Assembly: GCA_910584065.1 (NCBI GenBank)
Contig: CAJTZN010000010.1
Span: 1-64,000, forward strand
Direction: 5' to 3'
Source: an uncultured Eubacterium sp.
GTDB lineage: Bacteria; Bacillota; Clostridia; Lachnospirales; Lachnospiraceae
DNA: 64,000 nt
Below, piece by piece: positions 50,556 through 60,882 of this stretch (positions within the stretch are counted from its first letter, which is position 1; every line of letters begins with the position of its first letter). The translations under genes and the position numbers were made by a program. The notes beneath the pieces were generated by a model that searched no databases, was not told where the DNA came from, and was given only the letters and a program-made list of their open reading frames with translations.

Positions 50556-51983
50556 TCATTCAATCGCCGGAATTTTTATCTCCGCCGTTTCACCTTCATC
50601 CTGATTTATGACAACATTAAATTCATACACCGGCTGCGCAAAACCTTTACTATCTAACTCATAGGAAATCTTCACATGAGATACTGTGATTTCCGATACT
50701 TCTGAAAAGTCCTGTATCATTTCTGGAACAACAAACTCCCCCTGCTCCAAACATTCAAATGCCTCCTGCTCCGACCGCAGCGTAATTCCCTGGCGCTCTG
50801 AAAAACTAAAAATATGATTTCGAATCGTATAACAAAGATCATTTACCGTCGGGATCACCATGCACTCTCCATACAGCCAATTTTCCCCTTCTCTTACAGG
50901 TTCGACCTCGAATCGATATTCCCCATCCATCAACTCAGTAAAAACTGCATTTTGAGGAATCGTCACAGAATAATTCCGCAAAAGCTCCCTAACCTTTTCC
51001 GCCGTCAATCCACTCGTTTTCTCATCCATTAACATATCTAATATCTCTCCATCCCATCCAAAATCAGTCAGTTCGTATCCCCCGCCGCGATAAGCCATGT
51101 TAAGAATATACCGCGATGGCTCGGAATTAAATATCACGATATTCTCATAAGCATCCTGTCTCTCACTCAAAGTAACACCTAATTTTTGAAAATAGTCTTT
51201 TGCAAATGACTGACAGTCCGCTTCTGACCAAACCTTCCCCACATACACATAATCCTCTTTCTTTTGAGGATCCAGCTCACACAGAGAAGTCACTTTTATT
51301 TTTGACATAGATATTTTTTCACTATATTGACAGGATAATGTTCCCATCGGTAACTGCGAATAAACATAAAAGATTACCAAATATGCGCCCACCACAACAA
51401 CTGCCGGAATCTGGCACAGTATAACAACTCCCCAGCTTTTTCTATTCTCGGACTTCCTGCATTTTCCGATCTGTATGATCAAACTGCTTATTCCATATCC
51501 GATCATTGTCCCCAGCGTATTATTCATGACATCATCAAATTCAACGATTCCCCGCTGAAATACATATTGGACGCCTTCAATGAAAATAGTCATCAAAATA
51601 CCCGCCACATATGTTTTCCAACACTTACGAAAACGGATAGATAAAAGAGGGAGAAAAAAACCAAACGGAATAAACAACAGGATATTAACCATTAAATTTC
51701 TCCACTCAGAAGAAGACGCACTATTCCAAGCAGCCATATAAGAACTAAATGGCTGGATTTTTACAACTCGTCCATATCCTTCCCGCGCAAGCGTGGAACA
51801 CAACAGAAAAACAGCATACATGACAAATAACGTTCCTAAAAATATTTTTATCTTTGGAATGTCATTCCCTGTACTCTTCCTCTTTTTTCTATATAAAACG
51901 GCGCCAGCAAAAAACAAAATGCCGGCAATCATACCTAGCTTCAGATATTGGATTACAAAATAGAATAACTCACTCAGTCCCAT
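50556..51983 (-). CDS. VanZ-domain membrane protein with large C-terminal domain
   Basis: The 475-residue product has an N-terminal VanZ-type domain: an N-terminal span, NILLFIPFGFFLPLLSIRF, and EGVQYVFQRGIVEFDDVMNNTLGTMIGYGISSLI with the acidic and Asn pattern of the family. After a last span (VVILCQIPAVVVVGAYLVIFYVY) about 250 residues are predicted outside the membrane, with no match I recognise. VanZ-like proteins are linked to glycopeptide and lipopeptide tolerance in some cases; no van genes lie nearby. Confidence 0.85.
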   Translation of the reverse strand: MGLSELFYFVIQYLKLGMIAGILFFAGAVLYRKKRKSTGNDIPKIKIFLGTLFVMYAVFLLCSTLAREGYGRVVKIQPFSSYMAAWNSASSSEWRNLMVNILLFIPFGFFLPLLSIRFRKCWKTYVAGILMTIFIEGVQYVFQRGIVEFDDVMNNTLGTMIGYGISSLIIQIGKCRKSENRKSWGVVILCQIPAVVVVGAYLVIFYVYSQLPMGTLSCQYSEKISMSKIKVTSLCELDPQKKEDYVYVGKVWSEADCQSFAKDYFQKLGVTLSERQDAYENIVIFNSEPSRYILNMAYRGGGYELTDFGWDGEILDMLMDEKTSGLTAEKVRELLRNYSVTIPQNAVFTELMDGEYRFEVEPVREGENWLYGECMVIPTVNDLCYTIRNHIFSFSERQGITLRSEQEAFECLEQGEFVVPEMIQDFSEVSEITVSHVKISYELDSKGFAQPVYEFNVVINQDEGETAEIKIPAIE

Positions 51984-52117
51984 GTTCTCTCCTTCCTCGT
52001 TGGTATATTCATTTTTTTAGCGTTTCCATACCAATCAACACTTTAACCTAAATCCCTTATACTTTTTCTGAAATCATACCATGTTAGCGTCTGTAAAGTC
52101 AATCTGCTAAAGATGAT

Positions 52118-52157
52118 AAAAAAGCAACCTACCCTTGGTCGTGGCGGTTGCTTTTTT
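52118..52157. terminator. Strong bidirectional terminator
   Basis: AAAAAAGCAACC (52118-52129) is complementary to GGTTGCTTTTTT (52146-52157), with T runs on both strands. It ends the esterase transcript. Confidence 0.92.
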
Positions 52158-52182
52158 GATGTTTAAATTTGTCTTTTTCTTC

Positions 52183-54317
52183 CTATTCTTTTGTAAAGAA
52201 GATCTTCAATGTATTGTAAAAATGTATATGCCACTGATTCATATCATGTATTCCACCCGGTATTATAACAAAATCAAAATTGCGGCCGGGAACCAAAATG
52301 TTGGAACGAACCAATGCTTTCTGCATTAAATCCAACTGTCCTGACAGCGCAAAGTCATCCGATCCGTTACCACAGTATATATAACCAAGCGGCATACCAT
52401 TTGCTTCGCCCTCTTCGATTATTTTATTAAACCGATCTGCATCGGCATCATTTCCGTTCTCTGTTCCAAAGTAACCTGAATATGGGGCATACCATGCAAA
52501 CAAGTCATAGTTTCCGAAAAATGCAGAGTGGTATGTCGTGTTAGAACCCATTGATAATCCTGCAAAACCACGATGCATACGGCTTGCCTTCAAACTTTCT
52601 ATCGATACATCGCCGCCTGCATAGGTAGAATACTTGGCCTCAACAGCCGGGATCAGGTCATTACGTAATTCGTACTGGAACAGGATGGTAAGGTCCATGG
52701 CATTGCTAGGTTCCGGAGCGCCTTCCGGACGATAGAATGTAGGGTTTACAATGATACAGGGCTCACAGTATCCGTCCTCAAACAGCCGGTTCAGCATATC
52801 CCGGTTGTGAGTATAGTCACCATATATATTATCGCCCTTGATCCATGTATCCGCATTCTCGCCGCCGCCATGCATCAAATATAAGACATTATATTTCTTT
52901 TCCGGATCATAGTCATATGGCAGATAAACATTCGCCCATTTATGGATCTTCTGTGAATTGCCCGGATCGTACGTCTCTGTATCGTACTCAATTTTCTCAA
53001 TTTTACCTCTGTGAGTCGTTGGTTTAATTGCCGAATCAGGTACTTTTGTGACAAACCCGTTTACGGTACTTTCATCCTGTGTGCCACGTTTAAAGATACG
53101 TCTTGCAAAATTATATAAACCGGCTTTAAATAACTCCTGATCATGCGCTCCATCCATCTCAAGATACAGACATTCTGATCCGTTATCTGTCAATGCCTTA
53201 TGATAGGAATCCGGAGCTTCGCCTGCCACATCATCACTCGTCCCCTTCTGGATCATAAGGAATGTATAATCTTTGTATTTTTCATCAATACAAAAACTGG
53301 AGTTACTGAAGTAACCGTCTGCTCCATCATATGGCAGTAAACCTTCCACTGGAGCGAATGCGCCCGTATATGCTACCTGTTCGGGAAGTGATAAACCAAT
53401 ATTCAATGCAATGCGGCCGCCCAGACCGTATCCGGCTACTGCTATGTTATGACGCTCCTTTGCAGCAGAGTATTTTGCTTCTACCTCCGGTTTTAGATCA
53501 TCAGCAAAATCCTTAATAATATCTTCATCTTTGTCACCACTGATATTTGGCATAACTACGATCATTTCTTTGGCAGCTTTAAACGCAATGGCATTGTCAA
53601 TAATCTGATCTGCCGCCATATCTTTCCATATACCCTCCGTATCATCTTTATCATGGAAAAGATATAATACCGGATACTGTTTATCCTGTGAATAGTTTGC
53701 AGGAAGCTGTACAAGAACTTTATGCGTCTTATTTGTAGTCTTTGATGTATAAGTAATCTCTTCGATCGTTCCCTTTTCCACATTCTCCGAAGCATCTGCA
53801 AATTCATATGGAACATAAGAATATTGATCTGTCGCCGGGAATGGAGCAAGAGTAGGTTCCGGTGTGGCTGTAGAAACCGGTGCTTCCGTAGGGGCCGGCG
53901 TAGCCGTCGTTCCCGGATTATTGTTTGTTGCCATTGGCGATACGGTAGGCTGTATCGTCACGTTATCGTTCCCCTTATCGACCTTTACCGTACATGTTAA
54001 CGTTACCTTTTTCTTTTTCTTTTTCGCGGTACAAACCACCTTTGTTTTTCCGGCTTTTACGCCTTTTACCACAAATGCAGTTTTACCTTGTTTCGAAACA
54101 GTTGCAATCTTTTTATTTTTAGACTTAACCGTTAACTTATAACCCTTCGCGTTCTTTACCGTAACTTTTTTCTTTGTCCTTTCCTTAACTTTAACAATTT
54201 TTTTGAAAGTACCGGTTTCGCTGCCTTTTTCGCATCTACCTGTGCTCCCGGCATAACCGCCTGCGCTACTAATGCGGTTGCCAGCAAAAGGCCTGTACAC
54301 TTCCTGGTGCATTTCAT
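52183..54317 (-). CDS. Secreted double esterase-D protein with frameshift at a poly-A run
   Basis: A proper start at ATG 54317 (GAGGAGG 9 nt before) gives a signal peptide MKCTRKCTGLLLATALVAQA. This frame is separated from the mature protein by one base at an A7 run (54198-54204, T in the given strand); with A8 it would read LSKKIVKVKERTKKK and continue. The mature part has a lysine-rich Ig-like region, a Thr/Pro linker and two esterase-D alpha/beta-hydrolase domains. The first has GYGLGG in place of GxSxG, so its nucleophile is lost; the second has GLSMGS and a final GGIHDMNQW His. The second domain is probably an active carbohydrate esterase such as a feruloyl or acetyl-xylan type. Confidence 0.8.
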
Positions 54318-54380
54318 ACTAAAATACCTCCTCTTATTTTTATTGACAGTGCTTCAAAAACATTAAAAATACACAATCTA

Positions 54381-54409
54381 ACACTATCACTTTTGCCTGT
54401 TATTGTCAA
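54381..54409 (-). promoter_or_regulatory. Promoter of the double esterase gene
   Basis: On the minus strand TTGACA (54404-54409) is followed after 17 nt by TAGTGT (54381-54386). The -35 is perfect, the -10 weak. It lies about 65 nt upstream of the start codon. Confidence 0.5.
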
Positions 54410-54549
54410 GCGTTGGTAAAATCCATCCAGCCTTCTGGACTGCGCTTCGGAATAGAGATTTTTATCCCCCAGAATATTTTTCTCCATTTCTGCTCAAAAT
54501 GAAACTAAAAGAAATTTTATGCTGTTACTTCGCGAATGAGGAGGAGACA

Positions 54550-54963
54550 ATGAAAATACAAAATCCTGCCAAAAACTTTATCAAATGCGGTGTGTACGGA
54601 TGGGGTTTCGAGTGCCTGTGGACGGGACTGCACTCCATCGTTTCCCACGAAAACAAAAAACTCACATGCCGGACATCCATGTGGATGTTTCCGATCTATG
54701 GCATGGCATCTCTCATACAGCCGATCCACAAACTTTTGAAAAATACAAACGTCCTGTTCCGGGGCGCCGTCTACACGACATGTATCTTCGCTACCGAATA
54801 CGGAACCGGAAAGATCCTGAAAAAAAATCATTGCTGCCCGTGGGACTACAGTGATGCCAAACACAATATAAAAGGACTTGTCCGGCTGGACTACGCCCCT
54901 CTTTGGTTCCTTGTGGGGCTGTTTTATGAAAAGGTGCTGAACCCGGTGGCAAAATCATCCTGA
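54550..54963 (+). CDS. Small membrane protein (putative ABC-transporter permease-type, CmpB-like)
   Basis: The 137-residue product starts MKIQNPAKNFIKCGVYGWGFECLWTGLHSIV at ATG 54550 behind GAGGAGGAGACA. It has hydrophobic segments around WMFPIYGMASLIQPI, FRGAVYTTCIFATEYGTG and YAPLWFLVGLFYEKV, and a CCPWDYS motif. This fits the PF06541-type putative permease family. The frame is open 49 codons upstream without a good start. It converges on the serine acetyltransferase gene. Confidence 0.75.
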   Translation: MKIQNPAKNFIKCGVYGWGFECLWTGLHSIVSHENKKLTCRTSMWMFPIYGMASLIQPIHKLLKNTNVLFRGAVYTTCIFATEYGTGKILKKNHCCPWDYSDAKHNIKGLVRLDYAPLWFLVGLFYEKVLNPVAKSS

Positions 54964-54977
54964 AAAAGTGCGCCGTT

Positions 54978-55919
54978 TTACCGGAGCCGTATATCCAGTT
55001 CGGGCGGCTTGATACTGATCCGCGAATTTTCCGGCACCGATTCGGTAATAAATGTATTTCCGCCGATGACCGAATTTTTCCCGATGACTGTCTGCCCGCC
55101 GAGGATCGTCGCGCCTGCATAGATCGTCACGTTGTCCTCGATCGTCGGATGCCGTTTTACGCCTGAAAGTTTCTGACCGCCCCGTGTGGACAGGCCGCCG
55201 AGCGTCACGCCCTGATACAGCTTGACATTGTCACCGATCACCGTCGTCTCACCGATGACGATACCCGTACCGTGGTCGATAAAAAAACTCTCGCCGATGA
55301 CCGCGCCGGAGTTAATATCGATCCCCGTTTTCGCATGGGCGTACTCGGTCATGATCCTCGGAATAAACGGCACATTCCGTATGTAAAATTCGTGCGCGAT
55401 CCGATAGACAAAAATCGCGAACAGGCCCGGATACGAGAAAATGATCTCCTCTTTGCTCTTTGCCGCCGGGTCGCCGTCAAATCCGGCCTGCACATCCTTC
55501 AACAAAAGTTTTTGGATGCGGGGAAGCTGTTCAAAAAAACCGCTGCATATGTACTCCGCCTTTTTGCAGTTTCTCTCATCCGGCATTCCCTCGAGCGACT
55601 GGGCCCGCAGATCGCCCTCTTCCTCCTGATAGGCGAGCGCGTCCGCGATCTGTTCGCAGAGCATGTTATAAATCGACAAAAACCGGCTCCCCACAAAATA
55701 TCTGGGCAGGCCCCTCGTCGCGTCCTGCTCGCCAAAATATCCGGGAAACATAACGAGCCGCAATTCTCTCAGTGCATCAATGATGATCTTCCTCTCCGGC
55801 ATATTTTTTCCCGCCTTCGTAGAAAAAAGAGGTTCGTTCATATAATTTTCCGAAATCTCTTCCACCGCGCGTTCGATCGTGTTCTTTGTCTCCTGATCCA
55901 TAATTACACTCAACCCCAT
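54978..55919 (-). CDS. cysE: Serine O-acetyltransferase
   Basis: The 313-residue enzyme makes O-acetylserine for cysteine synthesis. It has a long N-terminal helical domain and a left-handed beta-helix of hexapeptide repeats (TGIDINSGAVIGESFFIDHGTGIVIGETTVIGDNVKLYQGVTLGG), with the catalytic His in FFIDHGTG and the usual KRHPTIEDNVTIYAGATILGG. It is longer than E. coli CysE and resembles EpsC/SAT forms of anaerobes. ATG 55919 is used; ATG 55901 (MDQETK) is an alternative, and neither has a strong ribosome binding site. Confidence 0.93.
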   Translation of the reverse strand: MGLSVIMDQETKNTIERAVEEISENYMNEPLFSTKAGKNMPERKIIIDALRELRLVMFPGYFGEQDATRGLPRYFVGSRFLSIYNMLCEQIADALAYQEEEGDLRAQSLEGMPDERNCKKAEYICSGFFEQLPRIQKLLLKDVQAGFDGDPAAKSKEEIIFSYPGLFAIFVYRIAHEFYIRNVPFIPRIMTEYAHAKTGIDINSGAVIGESFFIDHGTGIVIGETTVIGDNVKLYQGVTLGGLSTRGGQKLSGVKRHPTIEDNVTIYAGATILGGQTVIGKNSVIGGNTFITESVPENSRISIKPPELDIRLR

Positions 55920-55999
55920 TTCTGAGCGACTTGACTTGTCACGAAAAGACGGCCGCCATTCACTGTTTGCTCTCGCTCTGAAACAAACAGCCGGCCATC

Positions 56000-56596
56000 T
56001 TATAACGGAATTTCCCTGATAAAATAATCAATATACTCCCAGATCTCATCCTTCCCCTCCTTGCTCACCACCGAAAACGGCACAACCGGAGTTCCCTCCA
56101 GAAGCTGAAGCTTTTTTTCGATCCGGGAAATATGTTTCGCCCTGGCATTTTTACTGATCTTATCCGCCTTTGTCGCGATGATGAGCGGATTAAACCCCTG
56201 CTCCAAAAGCATGCGGTACATATTTACATCTTTTTCCGATGGCTCATGCCGGATATCGATCAACAGAAATACGACGCGGAGCGCCTGCGATGTCCTCAGA
56301 TATTTCTCAATCATCTTCATCCACTTCGCCGCGGTCTCCTTCGACACTTTCGCATACCCGTACCCGGGCAGATCCACCATATAAAACACATCATTGACGT
56401 TATAATAATTGATCGTCTGTGTTTTTCCCGGCTGGGAAGAGATCCGGGCAAAGCTTTTCCGGTTCATCAGGGAATTGATCAAAGAGGATTTTCCCACATT
56501 CGACCGCCCCCAAAAAGCCATCTCGATCTTATCATTCTGCGGCAGCCTGCTTGTGATGCCACAGACGGTTTCCAGTTCCAGTGAATGAATAACCAT
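56000..56596 (-). CDS. engB: Ribosome biogenesis GTPase EngB (YsxC)
   Basis: The 198-residue GTPase has G1 GRSNVGKSS at residues 30 to 38, a G2/G3 pair in PGKTQTINYYNV ... VDLPGYGYAKV and G4 TKADK. It is needed for 50S assembly. It starts 15 nt after the lon stop, as in many Firmicutes, ending the tig-clpP-clpX-lon-engB run. Confidence 0.97.
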   Translation of the reverse strand: MVIHSLELETVCGITSRLPQNDKIEMAFWGRSNVGKSSLINSLMNRKSFARISSQPGKTQTINYYNVNDVFYMVDLPGYGYAKVSKETAAKWMKMIEKYLRTSQALRVVFLLIDIRHEPSEKDVNMYRMLLEQGFNPLIIATKADKISKNARAKHISRIEKKLQLLEGTPVVPFSVVSKEGKDEIWEYIDYFIREIPL

Positions 56597-56611
56597 CTTA
56601 TCCTCGTTTCT

Positions 56612-58927
56612 TCAGCTTCGCTGCACCAGTGCTTCCTTCAAAACCTGCTTCATTTCCTTTGCAAATACGATCTCCATGCCCTCTGTGATCTCAGCCTCCA
56701 GTTCTTCCACATCCGGCTCATTTTCTGCCGGCACGATCACCTTCTCTACGCCGGCAAGTCTGGCCGCCAAAAGCTTTTCCTTCAATCCGCCGATCGGCAG
56801 GACGCGTCCCCGCAGCGTGACTTCACCCGTCATCGCCACCTTCGCATTTACCTTTCGCTTCTCAACAGCCGAAAAGATTGCCGTTGACATCGTGATGCCG
56901 GCAGAAGGCCCGTCTTTCGGAACCGCACCTTCCGGCACATGGACATGAATATCATGTTCTTTGAAATAATCGTTCCCTTTCTTGGAAACCGAACGCACAT
57001 AGCTGAGGGCGATCCGCGCCGACTCCTGCATGACGTCACCCAGCTTTCCGGTCAGGATCAGTTTCCCCTCGCCCGGCATGATATTGACTTCGATCTCAAG
57101 CGTATCGCCGCCCACCTGCGTCCACGCCAGTCCCCGGACGATGCCGACCTCATCTGTTTTCTCCGCCTTTTTGCCTAGATACTTCCTTTTCCCGAGGTAC
57201 TGTTTCAGGTTCTTTCCAGAAACCCGCACTTTACTCTCTTCGTTTTCTACGACCTTCCTCGCGGTCTTGCGGCAAATCTTCCCGATCTGGCGCTCCAGTT
57301 CGCGCACGCCGGCTTCCCTCGTATAATAGTGGATGATGTCCGTCAGCGCCTTGTCATTGATGGAGAGCTGTGCCTTTTTCAGGCCATTTTTCTCCATCTG
57401 TTTCGGGATCAGGTATTGCTTCCCGATATGAAATTTCTCATTTTCAGTATATCCGGCAATCTCGATCAATTCCATGCGGTCTAAGAGCGGCCGCGGAAGC
57501 GTATCAACCGTGTTGGCCGTACAGAGGAACAGGACCTCGGAAAGATCCACCGGCAGATCCACGTAATGATCCGCAAAGTTTCTATTTTGTTCCGGATCGA
57601 GCACTTCCAACAGAGCTGAAGCTGTATCTCCCTTGTAATCACTGCTCACCTTGTCGATCTCATCCAAAAGCATGAGCGGATTTTTCACGCCGGCCTTTTT
57701 CAGTCCGTCGATGATCCGCCCCGGCATCGCGCCGATATATGTTCTCCGGTGTCCGCGAATCTCCGCCTCATCGCGCACGCCGCCGAGACAGATGCGCACA
57801 TACTCTTTGTTCAGCGACCGGGCGACCGAGCGCGCGATCGACGTTTTTCCTGTACCCGGCGGCCCCACAAGACAAACGATCGGCGCATCGCCTTTCCCGG
57901 TCAGGCTGCGCACGGCCAGAAACTCCAAAATGCGCTCCTTCACCTTATCGAGGCCGTAGTGGTCTTCATTCAGGATGCGCTCGGCCTTCGCCAGATCGAG
58001 CACCGATTCATCCATTTTATCCCACGGGAGGGAGAGCAGCGTTTCAATATAATCCCTCGACACCGCGCTTTCCGAAGAACTCGCCGGCATCGTCTCCAGC
58101 CGCTTCATCTCCTCCTCGATCTTTTCCTTTACTTCGTCCGAGCACACGAGCTTCTCCAGCCGTTCCCTGTATTTCTCCTCATAACCCGAAGGCCCCTCCC
58201 CGAGCTCATCCTTGATGACTTTCATCTGCTCGCGGAGAAAATATTCCTTTTGGTTTTTGTCCACCTCGGTTTTTACCTTCGTCCGGTAATCCGCCCTCAA
58301 TCTAAGTATATCGAGCTCCTCCGAAAGATATTCCGAAACGAGGAAAAAACGTTCTGACGCCGGAAAACATTCGAGGATGTCCTGCCGTTTTTCCAGATCC
58401 ATCGGCGTGTGCATGGCAATAAGATCCAGCAGGGTATCCAGGCTTGTTTCCCTTTGGATCTTATCATAGGCGCTCCGCCCGACACCCGGATTTAATTCAA
58501 GATACTGCGTGTATAAATCCTTGATGTCGCGGCACATCGCCTCTTTTTCAATTTCTCCCTCCGGTTCCGGATGATCCTTCCGGTTCCGGAGAACGATCTC
58601 TCCCATCAAAAATGGCTCATTCTGGATCAGGGCAGCCATCGTCCCCCGCTCCAGCGTAGAGACTAAAATGCGCACCACATGGTTTTCAAGCTTAATGACC
58701 TGCCTGATCTTCGCGGCGACACCGATCGCGCGAAGGTCAGAATAAATGGGAAGTTCCACCCTGTCATCCTTCTGGCTCGTAATAAACACCATGCTGTCGT
58801 TCTCCATCGCCTCCTCGATGGCGAGCTTCGTTATCTCGCGTTTCACATCCAAATGAACCAGCATTCCCGGTAAAATTGCCATCCCCTTCAGGGCAATCAC
58901 TGGCAAAGTCTTCATCTGTTCATCCAT
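56612..58927 (-). CDS. lon: ATP-dependent protease Lon
   Basis: The 771-residue protease has a LonA-type N-terminal substrate domain (LPVIALKGMAILPGMLVHLDV), an AAA+ domain with GPPGTGKTSIARSVA and LLDEIDKV, and a protease domain with catalytic Ser in PKDGPSAGITM and Lys in KEKLLAARLAGVEKVIVP. Length is typical for LonA. It degrades misfolded and regulatory proteins in the cytoplasm. It lies 18 nt after clpX. Confidence 0.98.
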   Translation of the reverse strand: MDEQMKTLPVIALKGMAILPGMLVHLDVKREITKLAIEEAMENDSMVFITSQKDDRVELPIYSDLRAIGVAAKIRQVIKLENHVVRILVSTLERGTMAALIQNEPFLMGEIVLRNRKDHPEPEGEIEKEAMCRDIKDLYTQYLELNPGVGRSAYDKIQRETSLDTLLDLIAMHTPMDLEKRQDILECFPASERFFLVSEYLSEELDILRLRADYRTKVKTEVDKNQKEYFLREQMKVIKDELGEGPSGYEEKYRERLEKLVCSDEVKEKIEEEMKRLETMPASSSESAVSRDYIETLLSLPWDKMDESVLDLAKAERILNEDHYGLDKVKERILEFLAVRSLTGKGDAPIVCLVGPPGTGKTSIARSVARSLNKEYVRICLGGVRDEAEIRGHRRTYIGAMPGRIIDGLKKAGVKNPLMLLDEIDKVSSDYKGDTASALLEVLDPEQNRNFADHYVDLPVDLSEVLFLCTANTVDTLPRPLLDRMELIEIAGYTENEKFHIGKQYLIPKQMEKNGLKKAQLSINDKALTDIIHYYTREAGVRELERQIGKICRKTARKVVENEESKVRVSGKNLKQYLGKRKYLGKKAEKTDEVGIVRGLAWTQVGGDTLEIEVNIMPGEGKLILTGKLGDVMQESARIALSYVRSVSKKGNDYFKEHDIHVHVPEGAVPKDGPSAGITMSTAIFSAVEKRKVNAKVAMTGEVTLRGRVLPIGGLKEKLLAARLAGVEKVIVPAENEPDVEELEAEITEGMEIVFAKEMKQVLKEALVQRS

Positions 58928-58945
58928 GACTGCTTCCCTCTCTTT

Positions 58946-60244
58946 TCAGGCACTCTCTTCTTTTTTCCCGAGCCGCACGACCTGATTGTTGACTCCGATC
59001 AGTTCCGGCTGTCCCGTTTTGTCTACGGCCTCTTTCGTAATGCGGCACTCGATCACGTCCTCTCTGGACGGCAGCTCAAACATATAATCCATCATACAAT
59101 TTTCAATGATCGCGCGAAGCCCTCTGGCTCCGGTCTTTCTCGCGATCGACTGCCTTGCGATCTCGCGGACGGCTTCCTCATCAAACGTGAGACGGATCCC
59201 ATCGAGTTCCAGCAATTTCTGGTACTGTTTGGTGATCGCGTTACGCGGTTTGACCAAAATCTCTTTCAGCGCTTCCTCGTCCAGAAGATCGAGGCTTACC
59301 GTCACCGGCACACGGCCTACGAGCTCCGGGATGATCCCAAATTTCACGAGATCCTGTGGCAGCACCTGCCGGAACAGCTCCCCGATATTGGCATCCACCT
59401 TATCCGATACTTCCGAATTGAACCCGATTGATTTTTTATCGATCCGCCTGCTGATAATCTTATCGAGGCCGTCAAACGCCCCTCCACATATAAATAAAAT
59501 ATTTGTCGTATCAATATGGTAAAATTCCTGCTGCGGATGCTTGCGCCCCCCCTGCGGCGGAACACTTGCTTCCGTTCCCTCCAGAATCTTCAGGAGTCCC
59601 TGCTGGACGCCCTCTCCGGATACATCTCTCGTAATTGAAGCGTTCTCCGATTTCTTTGTGATCTTATCAATCTCGTCAATGTAAATGATCCCATGCTCAG
59701 CACGCGCGATGTCATAATCCGCCGCCTGAATGATCTTGAGCAGGATATTTTCCACATCCTCCCCGACATACCCAGCTTCCGTCAACGTCGTGGCGTCGGC
59801 AATGGCAAATGGCACATTCAGCACCTTGGCGAGCGTCTGGGCAAGATACGTCTTCCCGGAACCGGTCGGCCCGATCATCAGGATATTGCTCTTTTGTATC
59901 TCCACATCGAGCTCACGTCCGGAAATCACCCGCTTATAGTGGTTGTACACAGCGACGGAAAGAGCCTTTTTCGCCTCTTCCTGCCCGATGACGTACTCAT
60001 CGAGAAACGCTTTGATCTCCATCGGTTTGAGAAGATTGATCTCGACTTCTTCCACATCCCCGCCATCTTCGTCGTCGTACATCTTCTGGTACTCCTCTGC
60101 CAGAAGTTCCTCGCACAGTTCCGTACACTCATCACATATATAGACACCCGTCGGGCCCGCGATCAGCCTGTGTACCTGCTTATCGGTCCTTCCGCAGAAG
60201 GAACAGCGGCACGGCGGATTCTGGTTGTCATTATTTCTTGTCAT
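58946..60244 (-). CDS. clpX: ATP-dependent Clp protease ATP-binding subunit ClpX
   Basis: The 432-residue unfoldase has an N-terminal zinc domain (CSFCGRTDKQVHRLIAG ... ICDECTELC), Walker A GPTGSGKTYLAQTLA, Walker B IIYIDEIDKI and the RKTGARGLRAIIE sensor-2 region. The ClpP-contact loop is in the usual IGF form (KSIGFNSE). ATG 60244 overlaps the clpP end by 14 nt; a ribosome binding site-like GTGAGG lies 8 nt before it. Confidence 0.97.
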   Translation of the reverse strand: MTRNNDNQNPPCRCSFCGRTDKQVHRLIAGPTGVYICDECTELCEELLAEEYQKMYDDEDGGDVEEVEINLLKPMEIKAFLDEYVIGQEEAKKALSVAVYNHYKRVISGRELDVEIQKSNILMIGPTGSGKTYLAQTLAKVLNVPFAIADATTLTEAGYVGEDVENILLKIIQAADYDIARAEHGIIYIDEIDKITKKSENASITRDVSGEGVQQGLLKILEGTEASVPPQGGRKHPQQEFYHIDTTNILFICGGAFDGLDKIISRRIDKKSIGFNSEVSDKVDANIGELFRQVLPQDLVKFGIIPELVGRVPVTVSLDLLDEEALKEILVKPRNAITKQYQKLLELDGIRLTFDEEAVREIARQSIARKTGARGLRAIIENCMMDYMFELPSREDVIECRITKEAVDKTGQPELIGVNNQVVRLGKKEESA

Positions 60245-60851
60245 TTTCAGCCTCACTTCTTGTTTCATCATGATTTACAATGATCTGATCGACCAAGCCG
60301 TACTTGAGTGCCTCCTGCGCCGACATGAAATTATCCCTCTCGGTATCTTCGGCGATCGTTTCCACACTCTGACCCGTATTGGCCGCTAAAATCTCATTCA
60401 GCTTTTTCTTTGTCTTCAGTATATTTTCCGCCACGATCTGAATCTCCGTCGCCTGTCCCTTCGCCCCGCCGGACGGCTGGTGGATCATGATCTCCGAATT
60501 TGGCAGGGCAAACCGTTTGCCCTTCGCGCCGCTCGAGAGCAGAAACGCCCCCATGCTCGCCGCCAGACCCATACAGATCGTGGAAATATCGCATTTTACA
60601 TAATTCATCGTATCGTAGATCGCCATGCCCGCTGTCACGGAGCCGCCCGGACTGTTTATATAGAGATTGATGTCTTTGCCCGGATCCTCGGACTCCAAAA
60701 ACAGCATCTGCGCCACGACGAGACTCGCCGTCGTATCGTTTACTTCATCCCCCAGGAAAATGATACGGTCCCGGAGTAATCGTGAATAAATGTCATACGA
60801 GCGCTCGCCGCCCCGGCTCGTCTGCTCGATGACGTAAGGAATCAATGCCAT
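60231..60851 (-). CDS. clpP: ATP-dependent Clp protease proteolytic subunit ClpP
   Basis: The 206-residue serine protease has Ser99 in CMGLAASMGAFLL and His124 in MIHQPSGG, with YINSPGGSVTAGMAIYDTM forming the oxyanion region. It assembles as a 14-mer with ClpX. It is between tig and clpX with short gaps. Confidence 0.98.
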   Translation of the reverse strand: MALIPYVIEQTSRGGERSYDIYSRLLRDRIIFLGDEVNDTTASLVVAQMLFLESEDPGKDINLYINSPGGSVTAGMAIYDTMNYVKCDISTICMGLAASMGAFLLSSGAKGKRFALPNSEIMIHQPSGGAKGQATEIQIVAENILKTKKKLNEILAANTGQSVETIAEDTERDNFMSAQEALKYGLVDQIIVNHDETRSEAENDKK

Positions 60852-60882
60852 AATGTCCTCCCTTTCTGTGCTATGCCTATGC

